From: Chalara sp. BL73
Taxonomy: Eukaryota > Ascomycota > Leotiomycetes > Helotiales
Direction of reading: 5' to 3'
Assembly: GCA_918026815.1 (NCBI GenBank)
Contig: CAKJVC010000103.1
Location: forward strand, 1 to 64,000
DNA: 64,000 nucleotides
Below, in pieces: positions 23,504-35,619 of this stretch (within the stretch, counting starts at the first letter, position 1; every line of letters begins with the position of its first letter). The translations under genes and the position numbers were made by a program. The notes under the pieces were generated by a model. That model saw only the letters and a list, made by a program, of their open reading frames with translations. It made no database searches and was not told the origin of the DNA.

Positions 23504-24288
23504 GTTACCTCCAACACAAAACTGGACCCAATGGGAACAGGGGCTGGCTGAAGGAACCACTTTGGTGCAGATACCCAACCAGAATCCGAAGCTACTTGTT
23601 CCGTGCAGCTCTAGTATGAGCTGATGGGCATCTCGTCGATTGGCAAATACGCTGTATTAACAAAAGTCCGGCCTTCGAGCCACCAAGGTCAACAACATTA
23701 GAGTAAAACGTGACTTTAGGGGTTATTTCAGTTCTCTTTTCCGTAGATGTGGCACAGGGAGACGGATTTGGCGCTAGCGGTTATTAAACGAATGATGTCA
23801 CTTGACTCTGCCGCGATGCGGGGCCGAGCGAGGCGTGCCAAATTGAAATATCCGAACTAATGAAAAGAGCACTAAGGTCAGGCAAAGATACTAACAATAC
23901 CTTCTTTAGCCTGGGGCGAAGGACTTGGTGGTTGTTATAGAATAAGGTATTTCAAGGAAATTACTGCTAATTCAGATGCCCCAATGGCGTTGGAGTTTAG
24001 GCGTTGTAACTTAAAACACAAGAATCTCTTGAATAACTTAATTTCCTTGCATGCTGCTTCCGGGTAAGTAAATATTAAACCACATAGTGTTTGGACAACA
24101 ATAGGTGGAGCAATCATAATTGGCACAGAGCTTCAAAAACCAGAAAGAAACGACAGGTTATTGCTTGTCAGCGCTACCCTGAGCATTTTCAATGATACTG
24201 AAAGGCCAACAGTTCCTGAAATTCAAAGAAGCCTCTTTAATATGAGAGAAATCAAAAGTTTTGAAGGAGCCATGTTTGCGGTTATTGC
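23504..24288. other. Intergenic promoter region
   Basis: About 0.8 kb between two divergent frames; presumably the promoter of the glycosyltransferase on the right. No other feature seen. Confidence 0.4.
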
Positions 24289-25101
24289 ATGAGATCCCCA
24301 TTCATTATTCTCCAGACCTTGAAAAGGCACGCTCTTCTCATGCCTTTGGAGATCAAGAACACACTGATCAGGATGGACACAGTTACCCCAACTCTATACT
24401 TCAGGGAATATGATACTTTTCAATTTCCCTTTCCAGAAACATCATCAGCGAGTCTATTTTCCCAAGCTGCATACTCCTCACCAACCCCTGAATCGACTGC
24501 CACCGACCACTTATCATCATCTTCGATCGGGTTGCGTCCACCAAGTGCTGAGCCGGGCAGCCTATCGTTGAAAGCTTCGCTCTGCGAACAGTGCAAAGGC
24601 CAAAGATATGGCTTTACAGCGTATTTCCACAACCCAAATGTTTTCTCAGAGCCACCTCATCATTTGCTTTCTTGGATCGAGCAGTCATATCTCTTCAGAG
24701 ACAGGCTCAAAAGCCTCATCGTTACATACGCGATGCGAGAGTTCGAAGCAGAAGGTCTCCGCAAAATTGAAGATGGAATAAACTCTTGGGCACGAGATAT
24801 TGGCGTTTTTACAACGCATTTGTTGTGTTCTGCTCAAAAATTCGAGCTCAATATTTTGCCTTTGGAGGAGGTGAAGACATGGACTTCTGAGATGAGCAAG
24901 CAGCTCATGGACCATGTGCAGGGACACAAAAAGTTGGAGATGCCAAGAGGTAGGCTGCAGGCATTGCTCACGGAGTTCAGGTGGTGTTGGGAGGCCGTAT
25001 GGCTAGGGTACTTAGCGGATGAGAAAGACCCTTCTGCACAGTACCCGGGAGGCCATAGTCAATCTAATGGGTATGACTTAGACCCAAGCCGATGCACTTG
25101 A
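24289..25101 (+). CDS. Hypothetical protein, unrecognised
   Basis: A single open frame of 270 codons. I do not recognise a family. The first 90 residues are Ser/Thr/Pro-rich and probably disordered (SSPTPESTATDHLSSSS). A CEQCKGQ knuckle follows, and then a helical region of about 150 residues with regularly spaced hydrophobics and tryptophans (HHLLSWIEQSYLFRDRL, LTEFRWCWEAVWLGYL). In fungal transcription factors a comparable helical C-terminal domain is common, but no DNA-binding motif is visible. Translation may start at the second or third Met (codons 19 or 29) because the first 20 residues look unstructured. The length and lack of stops support a real gene. Confidence 0.55.
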   Translation: MRSPFIILQTLKRHALLMPLEIKNTLIRMDTVTPTLYFREYDTFQFPFPETSSASLFSQAAYSSPTPESTATDHLSSSSIGLRPPSAEPGSLSLKASLCEQCKGQRYGFTAYFHNPNVFSEPPHHLLSWIEQSYLFRDRLKSLIVTYAMREFEAEGLRKIEDGINSWARDIGVFTTHLLCSAQKFELNILPLEEVKTWTSEMSKQLMDHVQGHKKLEMPRGRLQALLTEFRWCWEAVWLGYLADEKDPSAQYPGGHSQSNGYDLDPSRCT

Positions 25102-25714
25102 ACTCACCTAGCTTCTAGTAGCACAAAGATGGTTGATACATCCCCGAACGGGTAATGATCAGTTCTTAATTGGAAGCTGCCCACAACATATGAAGTTTCG
25201 AACAGAGAGGTTCCCGTGATGGGTAAATGATCGTCGTCCGTGCTACATTATGGTATACTATATCTCCTGGAGAAGAATTATTCACTGTTGAACAGATATT
25301 TGCAAACTTGAGCAGTATATAGAAACATTTGTAGGATCAAAAGGCGGCTGGGATCGCGGATGTTATGAGTAAGGCTTGGCACAAACGCGGTCAAGACCCA
25401 CATCAACGACATCTCAGGCTCTTCCTGGACTTTTCTGAGCAACCGCAGCATGAATAAGACAAATGTCCAAGTTTACATGGTGCTTGGGACAGTGGTATCA
25501 GCTCAAAACGTGTGCCATGGATATTCAAGGTAGGCAGGCGTGTAAATCTGTCCCTGGAAACCAATAATAGTAGGAACCTCTATTTCTCCTTCAATAACAT
25601 AGCAAGGCTCATGAAAATCTGCAGTACATCTTTCACTCTTCCACGGTCCATTTTCTGGCTTAGCATATACCTCAAGTGATCAACACGACGGACACGCGAA
25701 TCCTAGGTCGGTTC
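25102..25714. other. Intergenic region, nothing recognised
   Basis: About 600 bp between convergent genes, likely 3' UTRs. No feature identified. Confidence 0.4.
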
Positions 25715-27267
25715 TTATGGAGTATATTCGACTTTGCAGTTCTGATTTACACCCAACAAGATCGCCGAAAGGAGTGCCGAATAGCTACTTCAGTTTAATA
25801 TTGGTATTGCATAGGGGTAGCATGCAGACCTACCCTACGATGGAAATGAAAAGTGTCTCAGTATCAGGATCTGCCACCACCACGACCATTACTGAGAACA
25901 TCATAACAGAGATAACGAGAATAATCGAGGCAAGGCTGCGGTCTATGTCCAACAGGAATAAGAGGAGGACTGGTGCAAGAATAGAGCCTGCCGCAGAGCT
26001 CATGATAAGCGCCTTTCTAGCCAGCTCGAAACGAGACTTCTCGTAATGTGTTATTGAGCCTTCCTTCGTCGGCCGCAGAAAAGTCTACGCAAAATTGGTT
26101 CTATTTCAGAGTCAAATACCTTATTCGGAGTTAATATAACTTACCTTGAAAGCACGAAACTTAGTCCAAGATTCAAGTCGATTCTCAAAGAAATCCTGCT
26201 TTCGAGAGCGACGTCCTTGTTCAGAACTGCCGATGATCGAAACAAAGTCGCCTTTATGCCATATGAAGTCATATGAGCCGCCATAAAGAGGTTTCTTTGC
26301 TAAGATCCAGTCTAATACGGACTTGTAATGCTTCATAGGTGTTTCTTGCAGCTCAAAAACTTGCTTCGCCGAAGCAATGAGATCATCTGTCGCTCGTCAA
26401 GACCGTCTCCGATCAACCGAGAAGGGCAAGGGAAAACGTACAGTACTCTTTCAGCTTGAGATGAAGTTCTCTCAATAGGTTTGGCTCTGTGTTATCCATA
26501 GCCGCTCCATATATTGTACTCCTTGCGCGATTCCTCCTTTCTTTTAGCTCGCTTGTTTGATCGAGTTTGTCCTGCTTTAGTAATTCTTCCTCCAGATTGT
26601 TAATTTCCACCTCCAGTTGTATAAGGACTCGAATGCAAGGGTATTTGAACTTCCGAAATATACCAAAGGTTTCACTGCTGCTTTGAAAGCTTGCAAGGCG
26701 TGGGAATCCAAGTGGATAGTCCTCAACTACATGGCAGATGTTAGTAGTGTTCAGTCTGCGTTTTGTACTACTGCGGATATACTTTTGAGGTTAAACATCC
26801 TTGCATCCTCGAGATTGTTTGGGAGCGGCCGTCCACCATTAGGGGCTCCCTCATCATAAGCCCAAGATATACCTCCAGCCAGGAATTCGTGCCAAGTAGA
26901 TCTAGCCCATTCAAGTATGTGCTGAGCTGTCTCGATATCAGCGAAATTAGAGGCCTACTATACAAATATGAAGAGCTATTCCATAAACCTTACCTCTTGA
27001 TTCTTGCTGATGGTCGCTACTACCTGGGGTCAGGGTTCCATCTGTGCTGACATCATTCTCATTGCTCGGCTCTCCATCTCGTTGACCACGAGCTTGACCT
27101 CCCCGGTTCCTAAGACCATCCTCTGACTGCATGTCTTGCAAAGGGATCTGTAAGGCTTCTCCTTGACTGTTAGCATCAGTGATATCGATTTCACCCGGCG
27201 CAGCGGCCAGAAGGATCATCTCCATCGGATCAACAACTACGGACTCAAGGATAGCGATTTCAGACAT
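25715..27267 (-). CDS. DUF6594 membrane protein (paralogue 1)
   Basis: Predicted 423-residue protein from six exons (26994-27267, 26772-26926, 26442-26721, 26145-26386, 25834-26084, 25715-25784); lengths sum in frame. The N-terminal 145 residues are acidic and variable. The DUF6594 core starts at DYPLGFPRLASFQSSSE, with the family's FGIFRKFKYPCIRVLIQLE and paired Glu-rich helices (INNLEEELLKQD), LRELHLKLKEYYDLI, and then the SVLDWILAKKPLYGGSYDFI block. The C-terminus has three closely spaced membrane helices (SAAGSILAPVLLLFLLDI; SIILVISVMMFSVMVVVV; LFISIVGYSALLSAILL), the DUF6594 hallmark. The second/third exon junction is the least certain. The role of DUF6594 is unknown; it is a fungal family often present in many paralogues. 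A second copy lies 8.4 kb to the right. Confidence 0.85.
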
Positions 27268-27635
27268 GGTCAATAGCTTAAGCGCTCGTCTAGTTTTTTA
27301 ACAAAGGAGATTTTACAGCTTGTGTCCATCATGAACTCTCTACATCTTGCGGCCCAATTCATGGATTCTGCCACACCGTTCTGCCCACTGATGTTGGCCC
27401 CGAGCATCACACCCTCCTTAAAACAGGCGAACAAATAGAAGAGCTGGGATTCAGTACCTGTTCTATTTTCACCACGACTTAACTGCAAGGCTGTACTACT
27501 ATGGCTTGCGATGAGATCAAATGTGTTTGAAGCGGTCAAATAATGAAATTTAATGGGTTTTCATACGGTAAGACCTATTTTATGGTTGGTGAGCGTGAAA
27601 GAATTCGCAGAGAATGAAAGGCTGGCTGGACCTCC

Positions 27636-27642
27636 TTATATA
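27636..27642 (-). promoter_or_regulatory. TATA-like element upstream of DUF6594 paralogue 1
   Basis: On the minus strand this reads TATATAA followed by GG, 370 bp upstream of the predicted ATG at 27267. Position and form suit a fungal core promoter; function not shown. Confidence 0.35.
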
Positions 27643-27939
27643 GGCTGGCCCTTTTAAGGCTTAGAATGCCATTGGCTTAAGCCTCCGGCTATATCACCAA
27701 TCTGAGCGAGGGGCACATGAAGTACAAATCTTGTCTATTATATCCTCGCAAAACTACTATGTTGAATTTTAATTGCCTCTCGCAGATAGAAAGAGGTTCA
27801 AAATGTCCAATTAATAATGCAAGAGAGTCCATTAGTGATGTATGCCAGTAAGAATTGATATACGTGCGGCTGATTTGATGAGTAACCCCCTGCTCGTGAT
27901 TGAACATCTTTAAACAAACGACACACATTCTACAGCGCC

Positions 27940-28480
27940 TTAGATGTACCTCTCAATAGAGTTTTGGAAAGCTTTTACATGACTAATAGGCATAGATTGA
28001 TCGTCGGACGTGATTACCTGGCCAGGAAACGGTGCTGCCCACCGAGAATCAAGCATATTGTCAAGATTCCCAGCTTTGAAATAGTGCATGCTCATTTGCG
28101 TGAGGCAGAGCGATTCTCCGGAAGGGTATCCTGTCAAAATTAGAGCCTGGTCTCCCACATGGATTAGTTGTCGAGGATGAGTGAGCTTACAGGTATCTCC
28201 TCTTCCTGTGTTTCTTCGCTATACTTCGGCCCCATCATGGTTGGAGGACTCACTGAGCCGCATGCTGAAGAATCGTGGGTAAGCATCTTAAACATGGCAC
28301 GATCGGTTGCCTTTTGCTACGAATGCTACCGTCTTATTGGAACAAGCTGCGGTAAGACGACAGGACTGTAGTAAGGATCGATCAAATAGAGCTGTGGAGA
28401 AATGTTAGACGAATTTGACTGCACAACATGCTGATGCCACTCACGAGATTGATTCTACTGTTGGAAATCGTTGCGTATAC
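27940..28480 (-). pseudogene. Decayed gene fragment, conserved-looking C-terminus
   Basis: The minus strand shows YLIDPYYSPVVLPQLVPIRR, then two in-frame TAG codons, then the same frame continues with KATDRAMFKMLTHDSSACG and PTMMGPKYSEETQEEEIP. A 44-bp intron with GTAAGC and CAG ends joins this to ALILTGYPSGESLCLTQM and HYFKAGNLDNMLDSRW, ending at 27940. The upstream 5' part cannot be assembled without further stops. The text is protein-like and the surviving splice sites are good, so this is a gene fragment, not a random frame. Both internal TAGs would become Gln by reversing one C-to-T change. Family not recognised with certainty. Confidence 0.5.
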
Positions 28481-31400
28481 CCAGTATTGTTATAGATATA
28501 GCGAGGCTCTTTCTCAGGCTGAGCAGCCGTTGACAATGAAGACTGTATATTCGAGGATGTTGCTTTGTCGAATCTGACACGAAGGTAGAGCGTTCTGAAG
28601 TGGAAGAACTATGCTACCTTATAACTGATGCCTTGCGGAACCGTGCGATGATAATATGAGTGCTGTGAAAAAGGCTGTGATCTCGAAATGTCGTCCGAGT
28701 AGATCCGTGATGAAAATCCTATAGTAGTCTGGCTCACGAGGTATCTATCAGCCGGCGCAACTCCGTAAGTTATACCTGGCAGAAAGTACCACTAGGCTTG
28801 AGGAGCATTTAAATATTGTACCTTAAGGTCAAGAAGAGATATCTTATATGCTCTCAACTATTCCCGATGTTTGTTGCAGAGACGTTCAGCAAGGTGCAAA
28901 AAATGATAAATGACAACTGCATCGGCTCCTTTTCCGAGTTTTGATTCCAGGCACCATTGGCTGGGGAAACAGCTTCCATTCACCGTATAACGTATAGGGT
29001 CTGCTGTAAAGCCCCCAACATTGCGGAGTGGTGGCCCATGCTCGCATTGATTCTGCTGTCTGCCTTCCCTACTACCTATGATGAATGGTTCGCGTCTCTC
29101 TTTTTAAAGTTAGATCTTTCTAGCCAATTGCCAGAACCTGACAGGGGTTGAGATTCAGAGGACGGCAGCCGAGTGGCATGAAGTTTCGGTCATCAGAATT
29201 ATCGAATGAAGTGCCTTCAGCTTCAAAAGACATGGGGGGGTGTTTTCTTGTTCTTACAACCTAAATCCAAGCTCATCAGAACGTACTGCGATATGCTGCG
29301 CTAAAGTGATGCCTCTGAGTATCTGACTTAGGGTAGATCCTCTTGGTCGAGCATAGTCATGCAGGAAGGTCCGGGCCGTTGGAGACCCTGGAAATTTGAG
29401 GTAATGGAGAAATAAAAGCCATCTGGCTGCTTCTGGCCGTCATTTATGTTGTGACCATGTAAAGCTGTAGGACGAGCATTGTTGCTCGAAAGCCACTCAA
29501 TTACCCTTAGTTCATGCATAAGACGACATGGTCCTGGTCTCTAGCTGATCGGTAGAAATGGAGAAAGACTGTTGACAAAAGAATCTTAAGCCGGTTGTGA
29601 GCCGCTCACAGCTCGGCATCGTGAATGTTCAATCCAGGATACGGCAGGGATAGTTTGAAGTGGTTTATGATTGAAACAAGGAAATTCAGCTCAACAGGTA
29701 AGAAACAACCCGGCCCTGCTGCATTGGCATTAGAGATTTGCTTGAGAAGCCTTAGCTCGTGTTGCTTTGTGGGAGGAACGGTGAAGATCTCTCCGATCGC
29801 GACGTGCTTAGCGAACCCGCCATCGCGACCATCATGCTTCACTCAAACTGCATTGACAATTCAAGGATCAGAATCTGCAGGGGCCGCACGCGAGGTTTTT
29901 GGCCATGAGGTTCACCGACTAGGCGGGGTAGAAATAGATTCATTATTTCCAGGCATGTAAACAATTAACCAGCCTAGAAGAGCTTGGAAGGGCACACACG
30001 TCCACATGGGGTTTCGAGTAATCTAGTGCTCAGCGGCCTTCTATCATATTCCATGAGCCGTCCGGTATTTCCAAAGTTGCAGACATTCGAAAGGGGTTAC
30101 GTGCCAATGGCCGAATCCTTGGAGTCTCTTGAGACGCGACAACCGCCTGCAGATGGTAAATTGAACTCGCCCGACTGTAGTGTGTCTGCTTAAGTGGTTC
30201 AAGCTTGTCCGTGTATGTCACGCTGGATCCGTGATAGGTAAGCAATGAATGCACATGAAGCATAGTTGCAAGTGCTTTAGATCGAGAAAACCATTCCAAA
30301 TGTAGCACTAGAGTTCCAAAGAAACTACTGAGACAGAACAAAGACTCCGTCAGGCAAGCTGGTCCTCACGCTTCCAAAATGCTCAAGTATGACGTTGCGG
30401 GTATGTGGGATGCTTGTGAGCGTTTGAGCATCCTGCTTTGAGCAACAAAGACAAATATCACCAGAAACACGAGGTACACTCCACATAGCAATAACTAGAG
30501 ACAGGCTCATGCCGCGCATGAAATAATTATACAGGATTACCGCTAATAAGTGATAGTGCTAGCTACAGCGCCTCAGATAGAACCCGCCAAAGCAAATTTC
30601 CTTTCAACAGAACTCGCTCATCATGCCATGCTCAGCGACTAAGTTAGCATCACAGACTCAAATCAGAGTACATTGAACAGTCAATCGACGGCTCAAAGCA
30701 ATAAAATTTTGAACAGGTGCCCAAGCAAACACAGTTTGACCATCACGGCTTTAGGATGGCCATGTGTGTTCTGCATATTTTATGCAATCTTTCATAAAAA
30801 TATAGAGAGCCGAGGCCAAAGGCCCATTATCACGTGATAATGAGTTCTGTCATTTGCAGTGTATCAAGGCACCAGCTAAACAGATAATAAGAGTTGAAAA
30901 TAACACTGAGAGCGTAATATATGATAATCCGAGTATAGAAGAGCAAAACAATGGCCAGAACCAAAATGCAGAGCGGCACATGATCGAAGTACAGCACCTT
31001 TCAACTTCAGACTATAGTGGGATGCTCCTACAGTTAAGATATCAACTTGTAAAAGGAAGAAGATCCTTTGCGGTTGGCGACAAGTTCGAGATATATGCAA
31101 GAGACAGGTGTCTGAAACATTTGAACGGAAAGAAAGAGCGCAAAAATATGGCAAAGAAGAAGGTAGGCGAGGCCTCCATCTTCACAGTAATTTCCCGGCG
31201 TAGTTCATGGTTGGTAGGGTTTGAAGCCTGTATCACATGAAATATTGCGCCGGTAGTCTCCAGAAACTAGGCTTGTTAGCTTTCTATTTTGTATACCAAG
31301 CTCTCCTCAACCTACGTTTTGCGCCGGAATCGTTCTGTTGGTGTGTGAGCTCTGCCCGGCAGAGGTCTAATTGAGAATATTAAAGTTAAAAATCTTATAA

Positions 31401-34400
31401 GCCATCCAGAACTAAGTAACTTTTCCAGCATTCTTCAATAATTCATGGTTTATGTTGGGAGCCCATGATAGTCAGGTTTGGCTGTGCTTTGAAGACAGAC
31501 GAAACACTATACTTTCGCGCGGCTAATGACCTCCATTTGGCACGTTGCTTTTAGCTGCATCGCTTATTTATAATGGCTTGCTCAACAATGGAAGGCATCA
31601 CAGTCACCTCCTTTTACCCCATAATTCCCCTCACGTTCCTCACAGAATCCTGTCAATTTTGAGCGCCAGCTATTGCACTGTCTGACCTGCATACCTTACG
31701 TGAACAGTCTGAAACGCCAAATGATTGCCTTTGAGTGAGGAGGTTCACCTAAGTGATAAATGCTACATTGTCTTTGATGGAAAGGAAGATAGTTGACGAG
31801 AATCTGCCCTTCTCGGATTGCTCGCAGATTGTCAATGCATCCTTGAGGGGCTTTGCGCCATATTCCAAAGGCTGGGAATTATGGAAACACCCTGACTTGA
31901 TTCCTTCAACTCAGAGTGTAGAAGATTTCAAGAAATGGTAGCGAGCATCGCAAGCAATGCCCCAAGCTAAGTTGGCAGTGATCTCAGCTAAGCAATTGTA
32001 CTCTCAAGCAGGTCCTCCGCTCGATGATATACAGCCATGTTTTGGCAGCCAACTGAGCTAGTACATATGTTACATCACCTAATACAGCTCCATCTCTCAA
32101 ATTTAGAGCAAGCATACGACGTCTCTTGCTGTCCTGTTTCGAAGAGCAGTGGCTGGGGCTAGGAGGCGGAGTTCCAATGAACGTTCTTAATCAAATCGGA
32201 AACAATACATGTTGGGCAATTTAGGCAAGCTTCGCAACCTTTAAGAGGGATTCCCAAGCCCGATCAACAATGTCTTTCGAAAGATTCTTAATAGGCTGCG
32301 GAATACAGAAAACGATTTCCCAGTCTCTCGAGTGTGGTATTTCAAATCCATATATCCAAGTGGTCTTCCTCTACTTTGAGGGAGCTGCAGGATGTATTGT
32401 CCCCAAAAATTTTTATGTCAAAATATCACAAAAGGAAAGAAGTCCCGAGGAGCTCTAAATCAAAGAGATATATGTTCTGTAGTATCATTACAAGACACTT
32501 GATTGTAGCTAGTTATACAGTTCATAGCTCCTCTGCAGGCTTTCGAGGACTCAAGGTGGTACCTTCGAATCTGATCCTGCATGGTTGACCCCCAACCGGA
32601 TGACAATCTGTAGCACCGTGTTTTGTGTACAGTAATCCTTCAGCACATTCCTGCATATGGTTATCTGACGCCAGCCTCTCGGGTCCAGATCGTCTTCGAA
32701 ACACTACACTCATCATTTATCGCTCTGTTTACTTGAGCTGTTAATTGTCATATTTCTCCGCTCTGCTTTACAGAATACGTCTCAATAAATAAGTATTTAA
32801 GGACTCCTTCTTTGGTAATAATCCTTAAGAACTGTCTCGCTTAGCAAGGGGTCAAGGGGTAGTGGGTCATTGCCTTAGGCGAACCATCAAGGCACTAACC
32901 CTTTCAAGGAGGGCAACGCAGCCTTCTCTCGTACTCTGACCAAGAAACATAAGTAAAGTTACAGAAAAGAAATATGTTAGAGGGGTTCACTTGGACTAAA
33001 GCTTGTCTATTAACTCCTTGCGCTTTTCAGGTGTCATTCCACTAAAAATTTCTTGGTGCAACTAAGTGAGTTGAGCAGAGTAAGATTGTGAGCCTTACAA
33101 TCAGAAAATACTCGAAGGAAAGACCAAGATACCGAGATCAAGATGGGCAGTTCTATATATCTTTAAATCTTTGTAGAATGACAGAACACACAAGAGCCCA
33201 GACTATTTAGAGGACATTTGTGACCTCACACGTGACGACCGAACAAGGCGCCGCATGCGGACAAAGAAGAGGTCTGGCGCCTAAAATTCGTGAGAACACT
33301 TCCAAAATCTGCTCCCCAACTCCAGAGGCCCATGAGGTCATTTCACAAATGAGACTCGTAGGTTACAGCTATTTATGCCGACCTTCAAAAGCGCTTCTCC
33401 TCCGGCAGCCTCAGCAACGCGTCCAAATTGGCACGTAGCTCTGTTGTGAGTCTCTTCTATATGGTGAAGTGCCATCATATCAACCTATGAAATCTGCCAT
33501 CACCTAACGGCCTACGCGTGTATCGTTCAACACGAATTTCTCTAGAAAGAAGCAGAAGAACGATTCCCAGACACTTACCATCTGCCATGCGATACCCTCC
33601 ATATACACCTCGACATTATCCTCCGAAGTTCCTGTAAAAGCTGGGATCTAGCATCGAATACAATTCACATACATCCATTGGCTTTTGTCCCAACGAATGC
33701 CGACGCAAATCACATTCTCGTTTCTTTCGCAGAAACATCAGAGAGCATCATACAAACTAGTACATTGGAATGTGGAGACTGGCAATCATAGTACGGGGGC
33801 TCAGTTCCATTTCAGAATTGGGGTCCCTGAACCCTTTCAACGAAGACAACTTCTACATGATTAGCATATCGGCATAGGCTATCAAATCACCACGAGATCA
33901 CCACACAATAAAGAAAGCGACAATCCTCATAATGATATTATTTAACCGAAACAAGCTCTTCACAGATGGAATTGACGAAATTATTTTTCGACAGTGTTTG
34001 AACGCGACAGGAACCCTAATGGCCTGTGTCTAAAGAAGTTCATTGCAACCTCCGGCCATTGGTGGAGTCGAAACCTTGACTTCGAGGACAGCTGCAGAAA
34101 TTTCATGGTGCCAACAATATAATAAGTGAAAGGGGAAGTGGCATTATTCCAAGGCTTCAACCTAGATTGAAGGCTAGAAGGTATTCGGTCACCTCCGACT
34201 ATAATAGTTAAGGACATAGCAGCATACAAAAGGGCGAGGCTCTTAGACATACGGAATTCACTACCTGGTTTTGAACCACGGGTGCTAGACATATCAGTAC
34301 GTCCGAAAGATTGAGCATGCCTCTGCGTATAGATCACTCCTCGGGATATCCGCATCAATGAGCTATGTTGTATACTCGCACTCTTTGGTGCATATCCCAA

Positions 34401-35619
34401 AGTGAACAGTATTCAGCGGCTAAGAATGGGGCTTATAACATTATAATCCTGTACCGTCATTCAGAGGATCAAAACCACAGTCTAGTGGGTTACGCATCGC
34501 ATCTTATGAATAAATTTGTCTGTATCTTTGATATTATTGATAGTGTCTCTGCTTTTTCTATCTTGTTGAACAGTAAGTCCTTGGAGGGGTGGTACGATAT
34601 CAATTCCCTTTTTCTTGCTTGATCTGATGACCACCATATTCGCATTTCCCCTACGTAACATTGAAGCCCAGACTCGCGATACTGTTCCATAGACCGTTCT
34701 ATGAGGAAAACGCATAGTCTAATCGTCCTTCAAATACAACTAGCGTATCCGCTTCCCAATTATACATGATTATCAAATTAGTCCTAGTAGTGCACCGATG
34801 ATCTACCCTTATAATATAACGTTCAAATGTACCTCCTCACTTGTTCCATTCTAAAATCACCACCCATCAATCTTGTAAACAATAATTTACTTGCTCTGAT
34901 GATATTTGCTAGAAAATGGAAAGCTGGACTTCCAAGGAGTAGCTGGTATCTAAGTATAAAATTAGGGCTAGTATTAACTTCTACAAGTGCTTTAACTACC
35001 ATAGGAAATAATATTTGAGAATATACTTTAGAAAGGATGCAAACTGTGAGTACATCTGTAACACGTGACAACAGGCAGACTACGGGGGGATATCTGGCTT
35101 GGCCCCATTGTATTTGAGCACCACAAGGCTCTATCAATGCATGTCTCCATCCCGACAGCCAAAGATACTTGCCTTATTTCTGATTAACATGTTGTGGGGA
35201 AAGAGGCACATTACTTGCTGCTGGAAACGGCCATAGTTGTGTTCTCTCTTCTACCCAGGAGCCTCGTGTCCACCCACGCCTTGCAATAGGCGACTCTGAA
35301 CATGTCGGGGCCTTTCAGCAGCTGCAAAAGCAAAGCACAAGGTAGAGAGACTATAGTCGAGTTTAACGTACGCTAACATTGGCAAGCGCAGGAGAGAGAT
35401 AAACGGCCGCCAGGAGTAGGAGAGTGAGAATTCGAACACCTAAAATGCCAGTAATACGCAACAGAACAACCATGTGCCTCCCCAAGCAGCAAATCATATC
35501 ACCAGAAACCTGATTGCAGCAAGCTAGATGCCGTAAATGTGTACCTTGCCTACAAACAGCCAGATTCCAGCCTTGTATCCATGGAAGCTGGAAATCATTA
35601 CAACAGTCCAAGGGCAAAT
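28481..35619. other. Gene-poor accessory stretch between DUF6594 paralogues
   Basis: More than 7 kb in which I find no intact gene on either strand. Frames of up to about 139 codons (for example 33981-34400 minus, 30854-31240 plus) lack motifs, membrane patterns or joinable splice sites. A perfect 18-bp palindrome lies at 30825-30842. The texture, with many short protein-like snippets interrupted by stops, suits decayed sequence, but no transposon domain or terminal repeat could be recognised by eye. Confidence 0.45.
30825..30842. promoter_or_regulatory. 18-bp palindrome centred on E-box CACGTG
   Basis: CATTATCACGTGATAATG is its own reverse complement. The core ATCACGTGAT matches the known bHLH/Cbf1-type E-box. 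A 14-bp part of it (TTATCACGTGATAA) recurs upstream of the eS30 gene at 58266-58279. No intact gene is recognised immediately downstream here. Confidence 0.5.

Noticed and set aside
33981..34400. 139-codon minus-strand frame in the gene-poor stretch
   Set aside because: One hydrophobic patch but no family motif, and flanking sequence offers no joinable exons.
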